Assembly: GCA_025922715.1 (NCBI GenBank)
Contig: JAICHH010000033.1
Span: 1-14,125, forward strand
DNA from: Nitrososphaeraceae archaeon
GTDB taxonomy: Archaea; Thermoproteota; Nitrososphaeria; Nitrososphaerales; Nitrososphaeraceae
Direction: 5' to 3'
DNA: 14,125 bases
Every line of letters starts with the position of its first letter. The stretch's first letter is position 1. This document shows positions 1-7,205 of the stretch, piece after piece. Position numbers and translations under genes: made by a program. The notes beneath the pieces are model-generated. The model saw only the letters and a program-made list of their open reading frames with translations, had not been told where the DNA came from and made no database searches.

Positions 1-55
1 GATATTTTTATCACAAAATAAGCATATATTTATCTAATTATAGTAATGACTTTTA

Positions 56-991
56 TTATTCTGTAATATTTTCTTTTCTGCCATTAGCATAATCAACTGT
101 TACTTTTTCTTTGACTATATCTAAATCAATTTTCTTAACTTCATTTATCTTTCTTTTAGTTATTATTATTTCTCCAACTTTTACCTTTCTTTTAGTTATT
201 ATTATTTCTTCGGCATATAAAGGAATTAATTTTTGTGTATTGTCATTTTGTATTGTATTATTATTTTTGTCATTGGTAAAATTACCCTTTTCGTCATCGA
301 ATAGAGACACTCTTTCACCATTTACTTTATGTACTTCTTTTTCATTTTTTGTATGATGATATTTATCCATCAACTTCTCCTGTTCCTTTTGTTGAACTTC
401 TTCGTTTGCCTCATTTTCAATCTTGTTTTCATTGGTACTTCCTTCAACGTATACAAAATCTAAAATTTTGTCCTTGATCTGAGTAAAAATATTTTCCTTT
501 GAATATGCATCAAGCTCTTTATCATTAACAAATAATTTTTCATAGGATACGGGTACCTGAATCTTTTCATTATGAGTTATCCATTTTTTTTCTATTTTAA
601 TATCTTCCAATACTATATTTTTAGAAAGTATGTATTTTTCCTCTAGAACTGGAATAACAAATTCCTGCTGATTGTGTACTTTATTTGCTTTTTGTACGTT
701 AGTTCCTGTTGCTGTAAATGAATTAATATTATGTTGTTTTATCTTAGCCTTATCAAAGTAGTCCGAGGTCTTTTCTTTTACCGATTCAAATAAATGATCT
801 ACTTTAGTAGAAAATGATCCTTCTTGATGTATTACAGATGGTTTAATTGTCATTCTTGAATCTTTTGACTTTTTTGGTGAAATTCTAATAGGATTTTCAT
901 TATTTTTATTTGTTTCATTATCGTCTACATTTTTTATTTCGTTTTCAGACATAGGAGAATTATTCTTTTTATTAAAATTTGGTAGTCCCAT
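56..991 (-). CDS. DUF2382 (YsnF/AvaK-type) stress-associated protein
   Basis: A hydrophilic 311-residue protein with two DUF2382-like segments, at about residues 111-158 (begins FVIPVLEEKYILSKN) and 256-305 (begins IPLYAEEIIITKRKV). Each shows the family pattern of IP-x-x-x-EE followed by alternating Val/Ile and Lys/Arg strands. The rest (1-105 and 165-250) is rich in Asn, Lys and Glu and probably disordered. There is no signal peptide or membrane segment, so it is probably cytoplasmic. DUF2382 proteins are linked to general stress responses, but their biochemical role is unknown. The gene diverges from a second DUF2382 gene starting at 1162, and the two share a 170-base control region. Residues 262-270 and 274-282 are almost identical and come from a DNA repeat. 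The family call is firm; the function is inferred. Confidence 0.8.
   Translation of the reverse strand: MGLPNFNKKNNSPMSENEIKNVDDNETNKNNENPIRISPKKSKDSRMTIKPSVIHQEGSFSTKVDHLFESVKEKTSDYFDKAKIKQHNINSFTATGTNVQKANKVHNQQEFVIPVLEEKYILSKNIVLEDIKIEKKWITHNEKIQVPVSYEKLFVNDKELDAYSKENIFTQIKDKILDFVYVEGSTNENKIENEANEEVQQKEQEKLMDKYHHTKNEKEVHKVNGERVSLFDDEKGNFTNDKNNNTIQNDNTQKLIPLYAEEIIITKRKVKVGEIIITKRKINEVKKIDLDIVKEKVTVDYANGRKENITE
149..209 (-). repeat. 25-base direct repeat inside the DUF2382 gene, 36-base period
   Basis: The same 25 bases occur at 149-173 and 185-209. The 36-base period equals 12 codons, so the repeat stays in frame and encodes EIIITKRKV followed by EIIITKRKI. Nucleotide identity, including silent positions, suggests a recent tandem duplication of one beta-strand unit of the DUF2382 segment. 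Confidence 0.85.
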
Positions 992-996
992 TACTA

Positions 997-1036
997 ATTA
1001 TGTACATAATATAACTTAAGTATGTTCTAACTTAAG
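997..1036. promoter_or_regulatory. Probable control region of the leftward DUF2382 gene: palindrome plus repeated TAACTTAAG
   Basis: A perfect 14-base palindrome, ATTATGTACATAAT, lies at 997-1010, only 6 bases before the leftward start codon at 991. Two copies of TAACTTAAG follow at 1012-1020 and 1028-1036, spaced 16 bases apart. On the minus strand, TTATATTA at 1014-1007 could serve as a TATA box. Paired identical sites over a promoter suggest operator sites for a dimeric regulator. This is inferred from symmetry and position only. Confidence 0.4.
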
Positions 1037-1122
1037 ATAAAATTGAAATATATTTTATAAATTCAATATAATAACAGTATGATTTAGCAGATCTATTAAA
1101 ATAAGTGGCAGAAATAAACTGG

Positions 1123-1138
1123 TATATCAATTGATATA
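1123..1138. promoter_or_regulatory. 16-base perfect palindrome overlapping the promoter of the rightward DUF2382 gene
   Basis: TATATCAATTGATATA is its own reverse complement. It runs into an AT-rich element at about 1134-1143 that lies 19-28 bases before the ATG at 1162, where an archaeal TATA box for a leaderless mRNA would sit. A dimeric repressor bound here would cover the TATA box. The box and the operator role are inferred. Confidence 0.45.
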
Positions 1139-1161
1139 TTATATGTTGAATTTAGATAATT

Positions 1162-1896
1162 ATGGAGTCTGATTCAAAAGACATACCTTGGAATGAAATC
1201 ATAAAAAAAGAAGCAGTAGGAATTAATAATGAAGATTTAGGTAAAGTACAAGAAGTTGGTTCAGTTTCCATATTAACAAAAAAAGGTTTTCTTAATACAG
1301 AATTTTTTGATATTCCTAAGGATTTAATAGAACGTTATGATGGCGATAAAGTTTATTTCAAAATAAATGAAGAACAAGCAAGAAATTTCTCTAAAAGAAA
1401 TTCATCAATAACAACTGAAAAAGAAGAAGACTATTCTATTAACCAATCAAAAATCGCAGTAGAGGATGAAAATAATGATCTTTCTACTTATTCTTCTTCT
1501 ATAGATAGCAAAAATAATGATATTGTTATCCCTCTTATGTCAGAAGAACTAGTTGTTACAAAAAAAGAAGTAATAGATGAAGTAACTATTACTAAACAAC
1601 CAGCAAAGGAAACTAAAACAGAACAAGTTCAATTAATGCATGAAGAAATAAATATAGAAAGAAGACCAGTTAAGAATTTAACAGATAGTACTAATAATAG
1701 TACAACAAAAGAAGATATACCTCCGATAGAATCAAAAACTGAGATAAAAATACCATTAAAGAGAGAAGAAGTAGAAGTAACAAAAAAACCCTATGTTAAA
1801 GAGGAAATAGTAATAAAGCGAAAACCGATAAGTGAAACACGTCGAATAAGTGAGGAAATAATAACTGAGCATATAGTTGAACCAGAAAATATATAA
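1162..1896 (+). CDS. PRC-barrel-like and DUF2382 domain protein
   Basis: A 244-residue soluble protein. Residues about 8-72 (IPWNEIIKKEAVGINNEDLG, then a strand-rich stretch ending DKVYFKINEEQARNF) resemble the PRC-barrel module that often precedes DUF2382. After a Ser/Asn-rich linker come two DUF2382-like repeats at about 121-170 (IVIPLMSEELVVTKKEV) and 194-240 (IKIPLKREEVEVTKKPY). It probably acts in stress tolerance with the divergent neighbour starting at 991, which shares the DUF2382 segments but not the PRC part. No ribosome-binding site is visible; an AT-rich box about 24 bases before the ATG suggests a leaderless transcript. DUF2382 is confident, the PRC-barrel part less so. Confidence 0.8.
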   Translation: MESDSKDIPWNEIIKKEAVGINNEDLGKVQEVGSVSILTKKGFLNTEFFDIPKDLIERYDGDKVYFKINEEQARNFSKRNSSITTEKEEDYSINQSKIAVEDENNDLSTYSSSIDSKNNDIVIPLMSEELVVTKKEVIDEVTITKQPAKETKTEQVQLMHEEINIERRPVKNLTDSTNNSTTKEDIPPIESKTEIKIPLKREEVEVTKKPYVKEEIVIKRKPISETRRISEEIITEHIVEPENI

Positions 1897-2218
1897 GAAT
1901 AACTAATTACAACATTATCTTACATGGAGATACTAAATATAATAAGTTATTATATTAATCATTATTGCTGTATTCAAGATAAACCTACATAGAAGATCAA
2001 TATATCTTTATTCATATATCATATTTCAGATATATTTTAGTTTAGTATTTCTTAATATTGAATATACCAAATACTACTGCTACAAGAAAAACTTTTACGT
2101 ATCATTTAATCTTCATTTACCGATTCCTACCAAAATAGTATGATATTACTCAAATTAATATAATAGTTTGAACAAAATAAATCTAATAGACCTTCAACTT
2201 TATAAAAAGAAACTCTAA
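1897..2218. other. Convergent spacer, no supported gene
   Basis: AT-rich DNA between two convergent genes. Nothing firm is visible. A minus-strand reading at 2042-2116 gives a short hydrophobic peptide interrupted by a TGA and was not accepted as a gene. Confidence 0.5.
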
Positions 2219-2425
2219 TTAGTTTTTTTCCAATATCATATATGTATATTCTTCTGTATCAGTAGGATCTATACGTAATATTAAAGGGTAATTGCATCTT
2301 ACACATTTTGTGTTAAGATATCCTTCTTGACATTTGAATAAATTTTCTTCATCTTCTACAGATACATCATGTCCACTAAGTGTACAATTAATCTGTTTTA
2401 ATGACGAAATTAAAAAATATCCCAT
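2219..2425 (-). CDS. Small zinc-ribbon-like protein
   Basis: A 68-residue protein with a possible metal site: C14-x4-H19 (CTLSGH), then C32 and C41-x2-C44 (CVRC). The C-x4-H followed later by C-x-x-C recalls small DUF1660-like and other zinc-ribbon proteins that begin C-x-x-x-GH and end C-x-R-C. Function unknown; it could bind nucleic acid or a partner protein. An AT-rich TATA-like box at about 2446-2455 lies some 25 bases before the ATG on the minus strand, which fits leaderless expression. It faces away from the membrane-protein gene at 3023 across a 597-base spacer. It is a single gene, not part of an obvious operon. Confidence 0.65.
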   Translation of the reverse strand: MGYFLISSLKQINCTLSGHDVSVEDEENLFKCQEGYLNTKCVRCNYPLILRIDPTDTEEYTYMILEKN

Positions 2426-3022
2426 ATTATTTATTATGTTAACCCCTATAATTAAGCTTGTCCTGTAAATTTATATAGTAATAAAATACTACTTATAAGT
2501 ACTAGAAGAAAAAAATATTAGCTATCTTGTCTAATTATATTAGTTATATTTTTCTTATTTATCTTGCGTTTCCTTATCTAATTACAGAAATAAGTAGAAA
2601 ATTATGATTTTTTTATAATAATCTTTATGAAGGTCAAATAATGATAATAGTAATTACATAAAAAACAAAATTTATAAAAAAACTATTTAGTTTTATTTCA
2701 AATGAAACATTCTCTAACTAAAAAAATTTTTTTATATTCAATTTATTTTTTAATAATCTGTATTTAAATCAGAAAATCTAAACACAATAAATGTTTTAAA
2801 TGATTGAAAATAGAAGTGAATATCTTTCAAAAATATAATAAAATAGTTATGGACACATTGCAATAATTGTTAAAGTGTAATGATTCCTAGTTTTATTTCA
2901 TATAACATAGTTTTTAAAGTAATATTATTAAATTTAAGTAAAAAATAAACTTGATTTTGTTTATGTCTTCAAAAGACTAAACATTTTTTGAAAGATATAA
3001 AGGGTTGTTTGTATATACATAA
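2426..3022. other. Long divergent spacer holding two promoters
   Basis: About 600 bases of very AT-rich DNA between divergent genes. It holds the probable promoters at its two ends and a short hairpin at 2965-2977 (GTCTT, three-base loop, AAGAC). No coding reading or RNA gene was recognised. Confidence 0.5.
2996..3001 (+). promoter_or_regulatory. TATA box supporting the TTG start at 3023
   Basis: TATAAA preceded by AAAGA is centred about 25 bases before the TTG at 3023. In archaea this spacing puts the transcription start on the TTG itself, so the message would be leaderless. Confidence 0.5.
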
Positions 3023-3565
3023 TTGTTATTGGGAAAAAAAAATAATATCAGTAATAACAGAATTACCAATAGATTTCTAACTAGTTTTTACAAGAAATAT
3101 AGAGAAACTATTTTGATGAATAAGAATTTACTTATCGCAGGCATTTTTGGTTTTATAGCTAGTGCTGTAATAGCTGAAGTATATGCGATATATTCCCCTA
3201 GTGATGTATTAACTTCTACAATAACAGTATTAGTTGGCTTCATAATCTATAAGACAGCTTTTGTAGTTCTTTTTCATCTTGACAACAAACAAAAATATAC
3301 TAATAGACTAACAAGTGAGATCAATTTCAATATTTTAAAACAAATAATAAAAAAGATGATATTTGCATGGTCTATCTTTGATATTGTTAATAATTTAGCA
3401 AGAGGGATAATATTATTCGAATTATTATTAATTGGACTCAAACCGTTTGAAGCAGCAATATTATCTTCTATAGCTGCTTCATCTCTATCTTATTTATCTA
3501 TAAATTTAATCTCAAAACGTATCAAAATCTTTTCCTCATTAAAAAAGAAAGATACAAAGATGTGA
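3023..3565 (+). CDS. Four-helix integral membrane protein of unknown function
   Basis: A 180-residue protein with four predicted membrane helices at about residues 36-57, 63-86, 112-137 and 141-163, a basic N-terminal tail (RFLTSFYKKYRE) and a Lys-rich C-terminus. I do not recognise the family. The first start codon is TTG at 3023. It is preferred because a TATA box lies about 25 bases upstream and because residues 16-31 look like real amphipathic protein. The first ATG is at 3116 (residue 32) and would give 149 residues, losing the basic tail but keeping all helices. No catalytic motif is visible. The gene stands alone and converges on the nuclease gene ending at 3729. Confidence 0.7.
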   Translation: MLLGKKNNISNNRITNRFLTSFYKKYRETILMNKNLLIAGIFGFIASAVIAEVYAIYSPSDVLTSTITVLVGFIIYKTAFVVLFHLDNKQKYTNRLTSEINFNILKQIIKKMIFAWSIFDIVNNLARGIILFELLLIGLKPFEAAILSSIAASSLSYLSINLISKRIKIFSSLKKKDTKM

Positions 3566-3675
3566 AATAATATCAAAGTCAGCATATAAATATCAAATGA
3601 TAATCTTCCAATAGTTATACTTAAGATTCATACGAAACTTAAATAGGCATAAAATAAAGTTAATTGTTATTAAAT

Positions 3676-3693
3676 ATTACCAAATTTGGTAAT
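3676..3693. promoter_or_regulatory. 18-base perfect palindrome between convergent genes
   Basis: ATTACCAAATTTGGTAAT is its own reverse complement. It lies between the stop at 3565 and the stop of the minus-strand nuclease gene at 3729. Its position suggests a protein-binding site or a two-way transcript-end structure rather than a promoter element. No T-run adjoins it. Confidence 0.4.
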
Positions 3694-3728
3694 TATTTAT
3701 CCACTGAATAAATAATATAATTTTTAAA

Positions 3729-4568
3729 TCAAGTAGTTGAAGTAGTGGTATTATTAATTTTTAAATCTATAACACCTGGTATGTCTAAGATATCTATTTC
3801 ATTTACCATTTCTTTAGCTTCTTCGGTTTCATCATTCTTACTATCCATACAAATCTCATAAAATTTACACCAAGGACATTTTCGGTTTCTGATTTTTTCT
3901 GAAAGTCTTGGTAATATAGTAACATCTTCATTTTCTAGAGCTTTCAGAAAAAGATTCTTTCTTCTAATCATTTCATTTTTTAAAATTTCTCTGGTAATAT
4001 CACTAGCGGGTAGAAATATTTCCCAACTCTCTATTTCAGGAGATTTTGAATTAAAAGGTCTAAAGAAATAATCTCCATAAGAATCACTTTTAATCCATTT
4101 TAATTCTTTAATATTATATTTTATAGAAATAATACCTTTTTCTATTCCTGTTATTACAAGATAGTATAGTAATTGCCTGAGATATGATTTAAATTTATCA
4201 TCAGTAACATTCAATCTTTGTGTATTCATAGTATCCTTTAATTCAACAATAATATCACTATTCATAATGTCCGGACGTCCAGTCAATCCATCCATTTTTA
4301 ATTCTGATTGCGATACTCCCAAATCTGCAAGACTAGTAATAACTAATTCACTTGCTTCTCCTCTTACAAAATGCTGGACAGTTTCATTTGATATAATGTC
4401 CAATTCAGGTAATTTACGGGTATAATACTGTTTTCTTATACAGGAAGAAGGAATAATATCGGATACATGAACGTTATTATCTAATCTTCTTCTTTGCTCA
4501 TACCTTTCCTTAAGTTTATTTTGTAATAATCTAGTAAATTCATCATTTTTGCTTATTACTATTCCCAT
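3729..4568 (-). CDS. Cas4-like PD-(D/E)XK nuclease with iron-sulfur cysteines
   Basis: A 279-residue protein with the layout of the Cas4/RecB-type nucleases. C43 lies in SSCIRKQYY; H66-x3-G70-x3-E74 (HFVRGEASE) matches the helix motif; GRPD (97-100) supplies the catalytic Asp; E109-x-K111 (VELKD) is the E-x-K core; Q132-x3-Y136 (QLLYY) is the Q-x-x-x-Y motif; and C231, C234 and C240 (CPWCKFYEIC) complete a four-cysteine set expected to hold a 4Fe-4S cluster. Proteins of this type cut or unwind DNA ends with 5' to 3' polarity. No cas1, cas2 or CRISPR array is present, so a general repair role is as likely as adaptation. On the minus strand AGGAAAGGA lies just before the ATG, with two TATA-like boxes at about 4581-4590 and 4601-4610. 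A decayed second copy lies at 12601-12880. Confidence 0.85.
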   Translation of the reverse strand: MGIVISKNDEFTRLLQNKLKERYEQRRRLDNNVHVSDIIPSSCIRKQYYTRKLPELDIISNETVQHFVRGEASELVITSLADLGVSQSELKMDGLTGRPDIMNSDIIVELKDTMNTQRLNVTDDKFKSYLRQLLYYLVITGIEKGIISIKYNIKELKWIKSDSYGDYFFRPFNSKSPEIESWEIFLPASDITREILKNEMIRRKNLFLKALENEDVTILPRLSEKIRNRKCPWCKFYEICMDSKNDETEEAKEMVNEIDILDIPGVIDLKINNTTTSTT

Positions 4569-4794
4569 TTCCTTTCCTTTTATATTTATAGAAATACTAG
4601 AATATAAATATATTTTATGTGTCCAGTAATATGGAGTTTCTTCTACTATGTAATAATTATCAATTTGAATAAAATATACTTTAAATAGATTATTAAAAGC
4701 TTTATAACAATTGCTTTAATAAAATAAGAATAAATTGCTAATTTTTCAAAATAGAATTATTAAATAAATTCAAAAAATAAATGATAATGATTTT

Positions 4795-5004
4795 TTATCT
4801 CCTCAAACAAATCACTAATGCACTATAACTAGTTTCTCTATTAAGATTGTGTATAAATCCATAGGAATTATACTTCACATCTTTAAGTTCTAATTCTGGA
4901 TTTTCTGTTAAAAAAGTAGTTATTTTTTCTCCAAGACTTTCAGGTGAGTCACTTTCAAATCCTCTAATATATGAATTTAACTGATTTGTATTATCTCGAT
5001 TCAT
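4795..5004 (-). CDS. Small acidic protein, possibly Cse60-like
   Basis: A 69-residue protein. The C-terminal part (ESLGEKITTFL through LKDVKYNSYGFIHN to YSALVICLRR) has the spacing of small Cse60-like proteins: an N-terminal helix, then a strand with D-V/I-K-Y, then a final hydrophobic strand. The match is by eye and weak. There are no membrane segments or metal motifs. A TATA-like box (TTTATAAG on the minus strand, about 5030-5037) lies about 29 bases before the ATG, suggesting its own leaderless promoter. The downstream minus-strand neighbour is the nuclease, 226 bases away, so an operon is unlikely. Function unknown. Confidence 0.55.
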   Translation of the reverse strand: MNRDNTNQLNSYIRGFESDSPESLGEKITTFLTENPELELKDVKYNSYGFIHNLNRETSYSALVICLRR

Positions 5005-5757
5005 TTAAATGTTCAATAGAATTTATTGACTTATAAATTAACTATAAAATACCTCAAAAAGTAGTCACAGCATTTATGAATTTAGATTAGCAGAATACAA
5101 TAAAAGAAATTTATTAAAATTTATTTAATTCTTATCTTGGTTTTATCTAGGTTGAATAGTTTTATTTTATTAAACTACCACAGCAAATTTCTTTAGATAT
5201 CACAGTAAAGAAATAGAGGATATAAATAAATTTCTTTAGAATATATTTATGAACCATGTATTCTATAAATCGTTATATCTAGTGAGACGGAAAAATAGAA
5301 TAAGGTCATTTTAACTCAATTTATTTATCTACTGATCAGGAAAGTATTTAGACGAAATATTTAGAGGAAGTAGACATACAGACGAAGGATTAAGAAGAAA
5401 ACTATAATATGCTATACTTGTTAGCCAAATTATAAATATTGAAGGATAGTCTAATATCTATTATAGATCTATGAAGTTATTTCTTTAATCATATTCCAAC
5501 AATTTCTAATTTATTATTATAGTTAAATATTCTACCTTATCTATTCCAGATTATCATTTTCTAAAGTAAAGATAATTCTTACCATATCAGGAAATCAAGT
5601 ATAACAAGTATATCGAAATAATATTCTTTATTTGATTAAGAAATAATGAAGAATGTGAGAGCTTCATTTATTTTTGTATTTATTATACATAGAAATTTTT
5701 CTCGATGATTATTCTGAATAATCTTACAACTAAAAATACCCTATCTTTATTCCATAG
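5005..5757. other. 753-base gene-free spacer before Ku, possible relic
   Basis: No intact gene is seen. A 13-base direct repeat, AAATTTCTTTAGA, occurs at 5185-5197 and 5228-5240, and the first copy can pair with TAAAGAAAT at 5206-5214 to form a 9-base stem. Between about 5330 and 5400 base composition rises and two plus frames give protein-like peptides (for example DEIFRGSRHTDEGLRRKL), but both are broken by many stops. Decayed coding DNA is possible but not shown. Confidence 0.35.
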
Positions 5758-5760
5758 TTG

Positions 5761-5766
5761 TTTAAA
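5761..5766 (+). promoter_or_regulatory. Probable TATA box of ku
   Basis: TTTAAA lies 25-30 bases before the ATG at 5791. This spacing fits leaderless transcription from that ATG and argues against the upstream TTG at 5758, which the box would overlap. Confidence 0.45.
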
Positions 5767-5790
5767 GGTTGTAGCATATATATAATTGGT

Positions 5791-6636
5791 ATGGCTGCTC
5801 GCACTATATGGAAAGGAAGTATATCTTTTGGACTAGTCAACATACCTGTTCAGGTTTTTGTAGCTACACAAAAAGAGGAATTTTCATCTTTTAATCAATT
5901 AGATGAAAAAGGTCACAAAATTAAATATAAAAAATGGTGTCCAATAGAAGAAAGGGAAATTCCTTGGTCTGAAATAAAGAAAGGCTACGAAATTACAAAA
6001 AATAATTATGTTGTTCTAGAAAAAGAAGATTTAGAGAATATCAAATTAAAAACTACACACACAATAGAAATTAATGAATTTATCGATTCAGAAGATTTTG
6101 ATCCTTTATATATAGAAAAGAACTATTATATTGGTCCTGACGTTGGAATAACAAAGAAGAAGAAAAAAAATACATCCCCTTCCAATAGCAAAGCGTATTC
6201 TCTATTTGTCAAGATTCTCAATGAGACTAATAAAATAGCAATAGGTAAGGTAGTCCTAAGAGATAAAGAACATTTGGTTGCTTTAAGATCATATCAAAGA
6301 GGCCTCATAATGCATCAGCTAAAATATCTAGACGAGATAAAACCCATGGATGAAGTTGAAGGTATTTCTAACGGTCAACAGCCTAAGGTCGAGGATAAGG
6401 AGTTATCTTTAGGAAAGACATTAGTTGATAATTTAACCAGTGAACAATTTGATATAGGTAAATATTCAGATACTTACTCTAAAGAACTAGAGAAATTAAT
6501 AGAAGCAAAATCTAAAGGACAGAAAGTTACTATTGGGCAAGAAGAAGAAAAAGCTGAAGATACTACAAATTTACTTGAGGCTCTTAAAGCTAGCATTAGT
6601 ATAAAAAGCAAGCCCCGTAGACAAAAGAGAACTTAA
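5791..6636 (+). CDS. ku: Ku, bacterial-type DNA end-binding protein of NHEJ
   Basis: Ku forms a dimeric ring on double-strand DNA ends and recruits LigD. From the ATG at 5791 the protein has 281 residues, close to the usual bacterial length. It begins ARTIWKGSISFGLVNIPV (3-20), then CPIEEREIPWSEIKKGYEI (50-68), DPLYIEKNYYIGPD (104-117) and IGKVVLRDKEHLVALRSYQR (151-170), all family hallmarks. An unusual Lys-rich insert (TKKKKK, 121-126) sits in the core. The C-terminal tail is basic (KPRRQKRT), as in many bacterial Ku proteins where it binds DNA or LigD. The longer reading from TTG at 5758 adds eleven residues (MFKGCSIYIIG) and is less likely, because the family start MAARTIW follows and a TATA box fits the ATG. 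It is first in a module with the genes at 6745 and 7206. Confidence 0.95.
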   Translation: MAARTIWKGSISFGLVNIPVQVFVATQKEEFSSFNQLDEKGHKIKYKKWCPIEEREIPWSEIKKGYEITKNNYVVLEKEDLENIKLKTTHTIEINEFIDSEDFDPLYIEKNYYIGPDVGITKKKKKNTSPSNSKAYSLFVKILNETNKIAIGKVVLRDKEHLVALRSYQRGLIMHQLKYLDEIKPMDEVEGISNGQQPKVEDKELSLGKTLVDNLTSEQFDIGKYSDTYSKELEKLIEAKSKGQKVTIGQEEEKAEDTTNLLEALKASISIKSKPRRQKRT

Positions 6637-6651
6637 TGAGGTATATAGTTA

Positions 6652-6738
6652 ATGCTTTTCCAGACAAAGAAAACAATAGCAGCAGCCGCAGCAAAACAGA
6701 ACTCGAATCAGAAAGAACGGTTCCAACTAAATGTTTGA
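6652..6738 (+). CDS. Short reading frame between ku and the C/H-rich gene, ending in TGA
   Basis: ATG at 6652 opens a 28-codon frame (MLFQTKKTIAAAAAKQ, then a Gln/Asn-rich end) that stops at TGA 6736-6738. It is in the same frame as the 129-residue gene whose ATG is at 6745, with only two codons between. Either it is a small leader peptide, or the downstream protein once started here and a nonsense mutation now separates the parts. The base composition looks coding (Ala and Lys codons, GC higher than the spacers). Whether it is translated is unknown. Confidence 0.3.
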   Translation: MLFQTKKTIAAAAAKQNSNQKERFQLNV

Positions 6739-6744
6739 AATTCC

Positions 6745-7134
6745 ATGAATTTTAGAAATCAGAATTTAAATTTTGTGAGAGAGCTAAATTCGTCTAGAAA
6801 AAAGAACGGTTTAATTTATAGCCATCAATGGAGGACTAATGTAATAGAAATGCAACTACTTGAGAATAGGGTTATTGAGTTTTCTTCATTGTCCTGTTCA
6901 GCTTCATCGTCAACGCCATCTACAACAAATGAATCAACAGACAACGAAATACAGCAAAAACAACCACAATTAATAATTGATGTATTCGGTCAAGAGACTG
7001 AACCAATATGTACTTACTATAGATGTCGTCACAAGTTTTCACTTCATGGTCTAAGCACCCATGGTTGTAGATGTAAACATCCAACGAACAAGACACTTGG
7101 AATATTGGTGAAGGAAAATACTAATTTATTATAA
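6745..7134 (+). CDS. Small Cys/His-cluster protein between ku and ligD
   Basis: A 129-residue protein of a family I cannot name. Residues 89-112 form a dense metal-site candidate: C89-x4-C94-x-H96-x4-H101-x4-H106-x-C108-x-C110-x-H112 (ICTYYRCRHKFSLHG onward), followed by PTNKTLGIL. Residues 48-75 are a Ser/Thr/Gln-rich linker, and the N-terminal 35 residues are basic and Asn/Arg-rich. It is probably a cytoplasmic zinc protein that binds nucleic acid or another protein. It lies 108 bases after ku and 71 bases before ligD on the same strand and has no clear TATA box of its own, so co-transcription with ku is likely. The position suggests an accessory NHEJ factor, which is inference. Confidence 0.7.
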   Translation: MNFRNQNLNFVRELNSSRKKNGLIYSHQWRTNVIEMQLLENRVIEFSSLSCSASSSTPSTTNESTDNEIQQKQPQLIIDVFGQETEPICTYYRCRHKFSLHGLSTHGCRCKHPTNKTLGILVKENTNLL

Positions 7135-7205
7135 AGGATTTGCCTGAATATCATTAATACTGGCTTCTTCTCTATTTCTTCTATATTGTAAACTAGTGGC
7201 ATAAA

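Noticed and set aside
111..356. Hydrophobic plus-strand frame inside the DUF2382 gene
   Set aside because: It is the antisense shadow of a Lys/Glu-rich coding sequence with a clear family match.
2042..2116. 25-codon minus-strand hydrophobic frame (MKIK, TGA, YVKVFLVAVVFG)
   Set aside because: It contains an internal TGA, is very short, and has no promoter or known relative. Chance is likely in AT-rich DNA.
5185..5240. Repeated AAATTTCTTTAGA considered as a CRISPR-like or att repeat
   Set aside because: There are only two 13-base copies, with unequal surroundings and no integrase or cas gene nearby.
5758..5790. Upstream TTG start for ku
   Set aside because: The extra residues do not resemble Ku, and the probable TATA box overlaps this segment.
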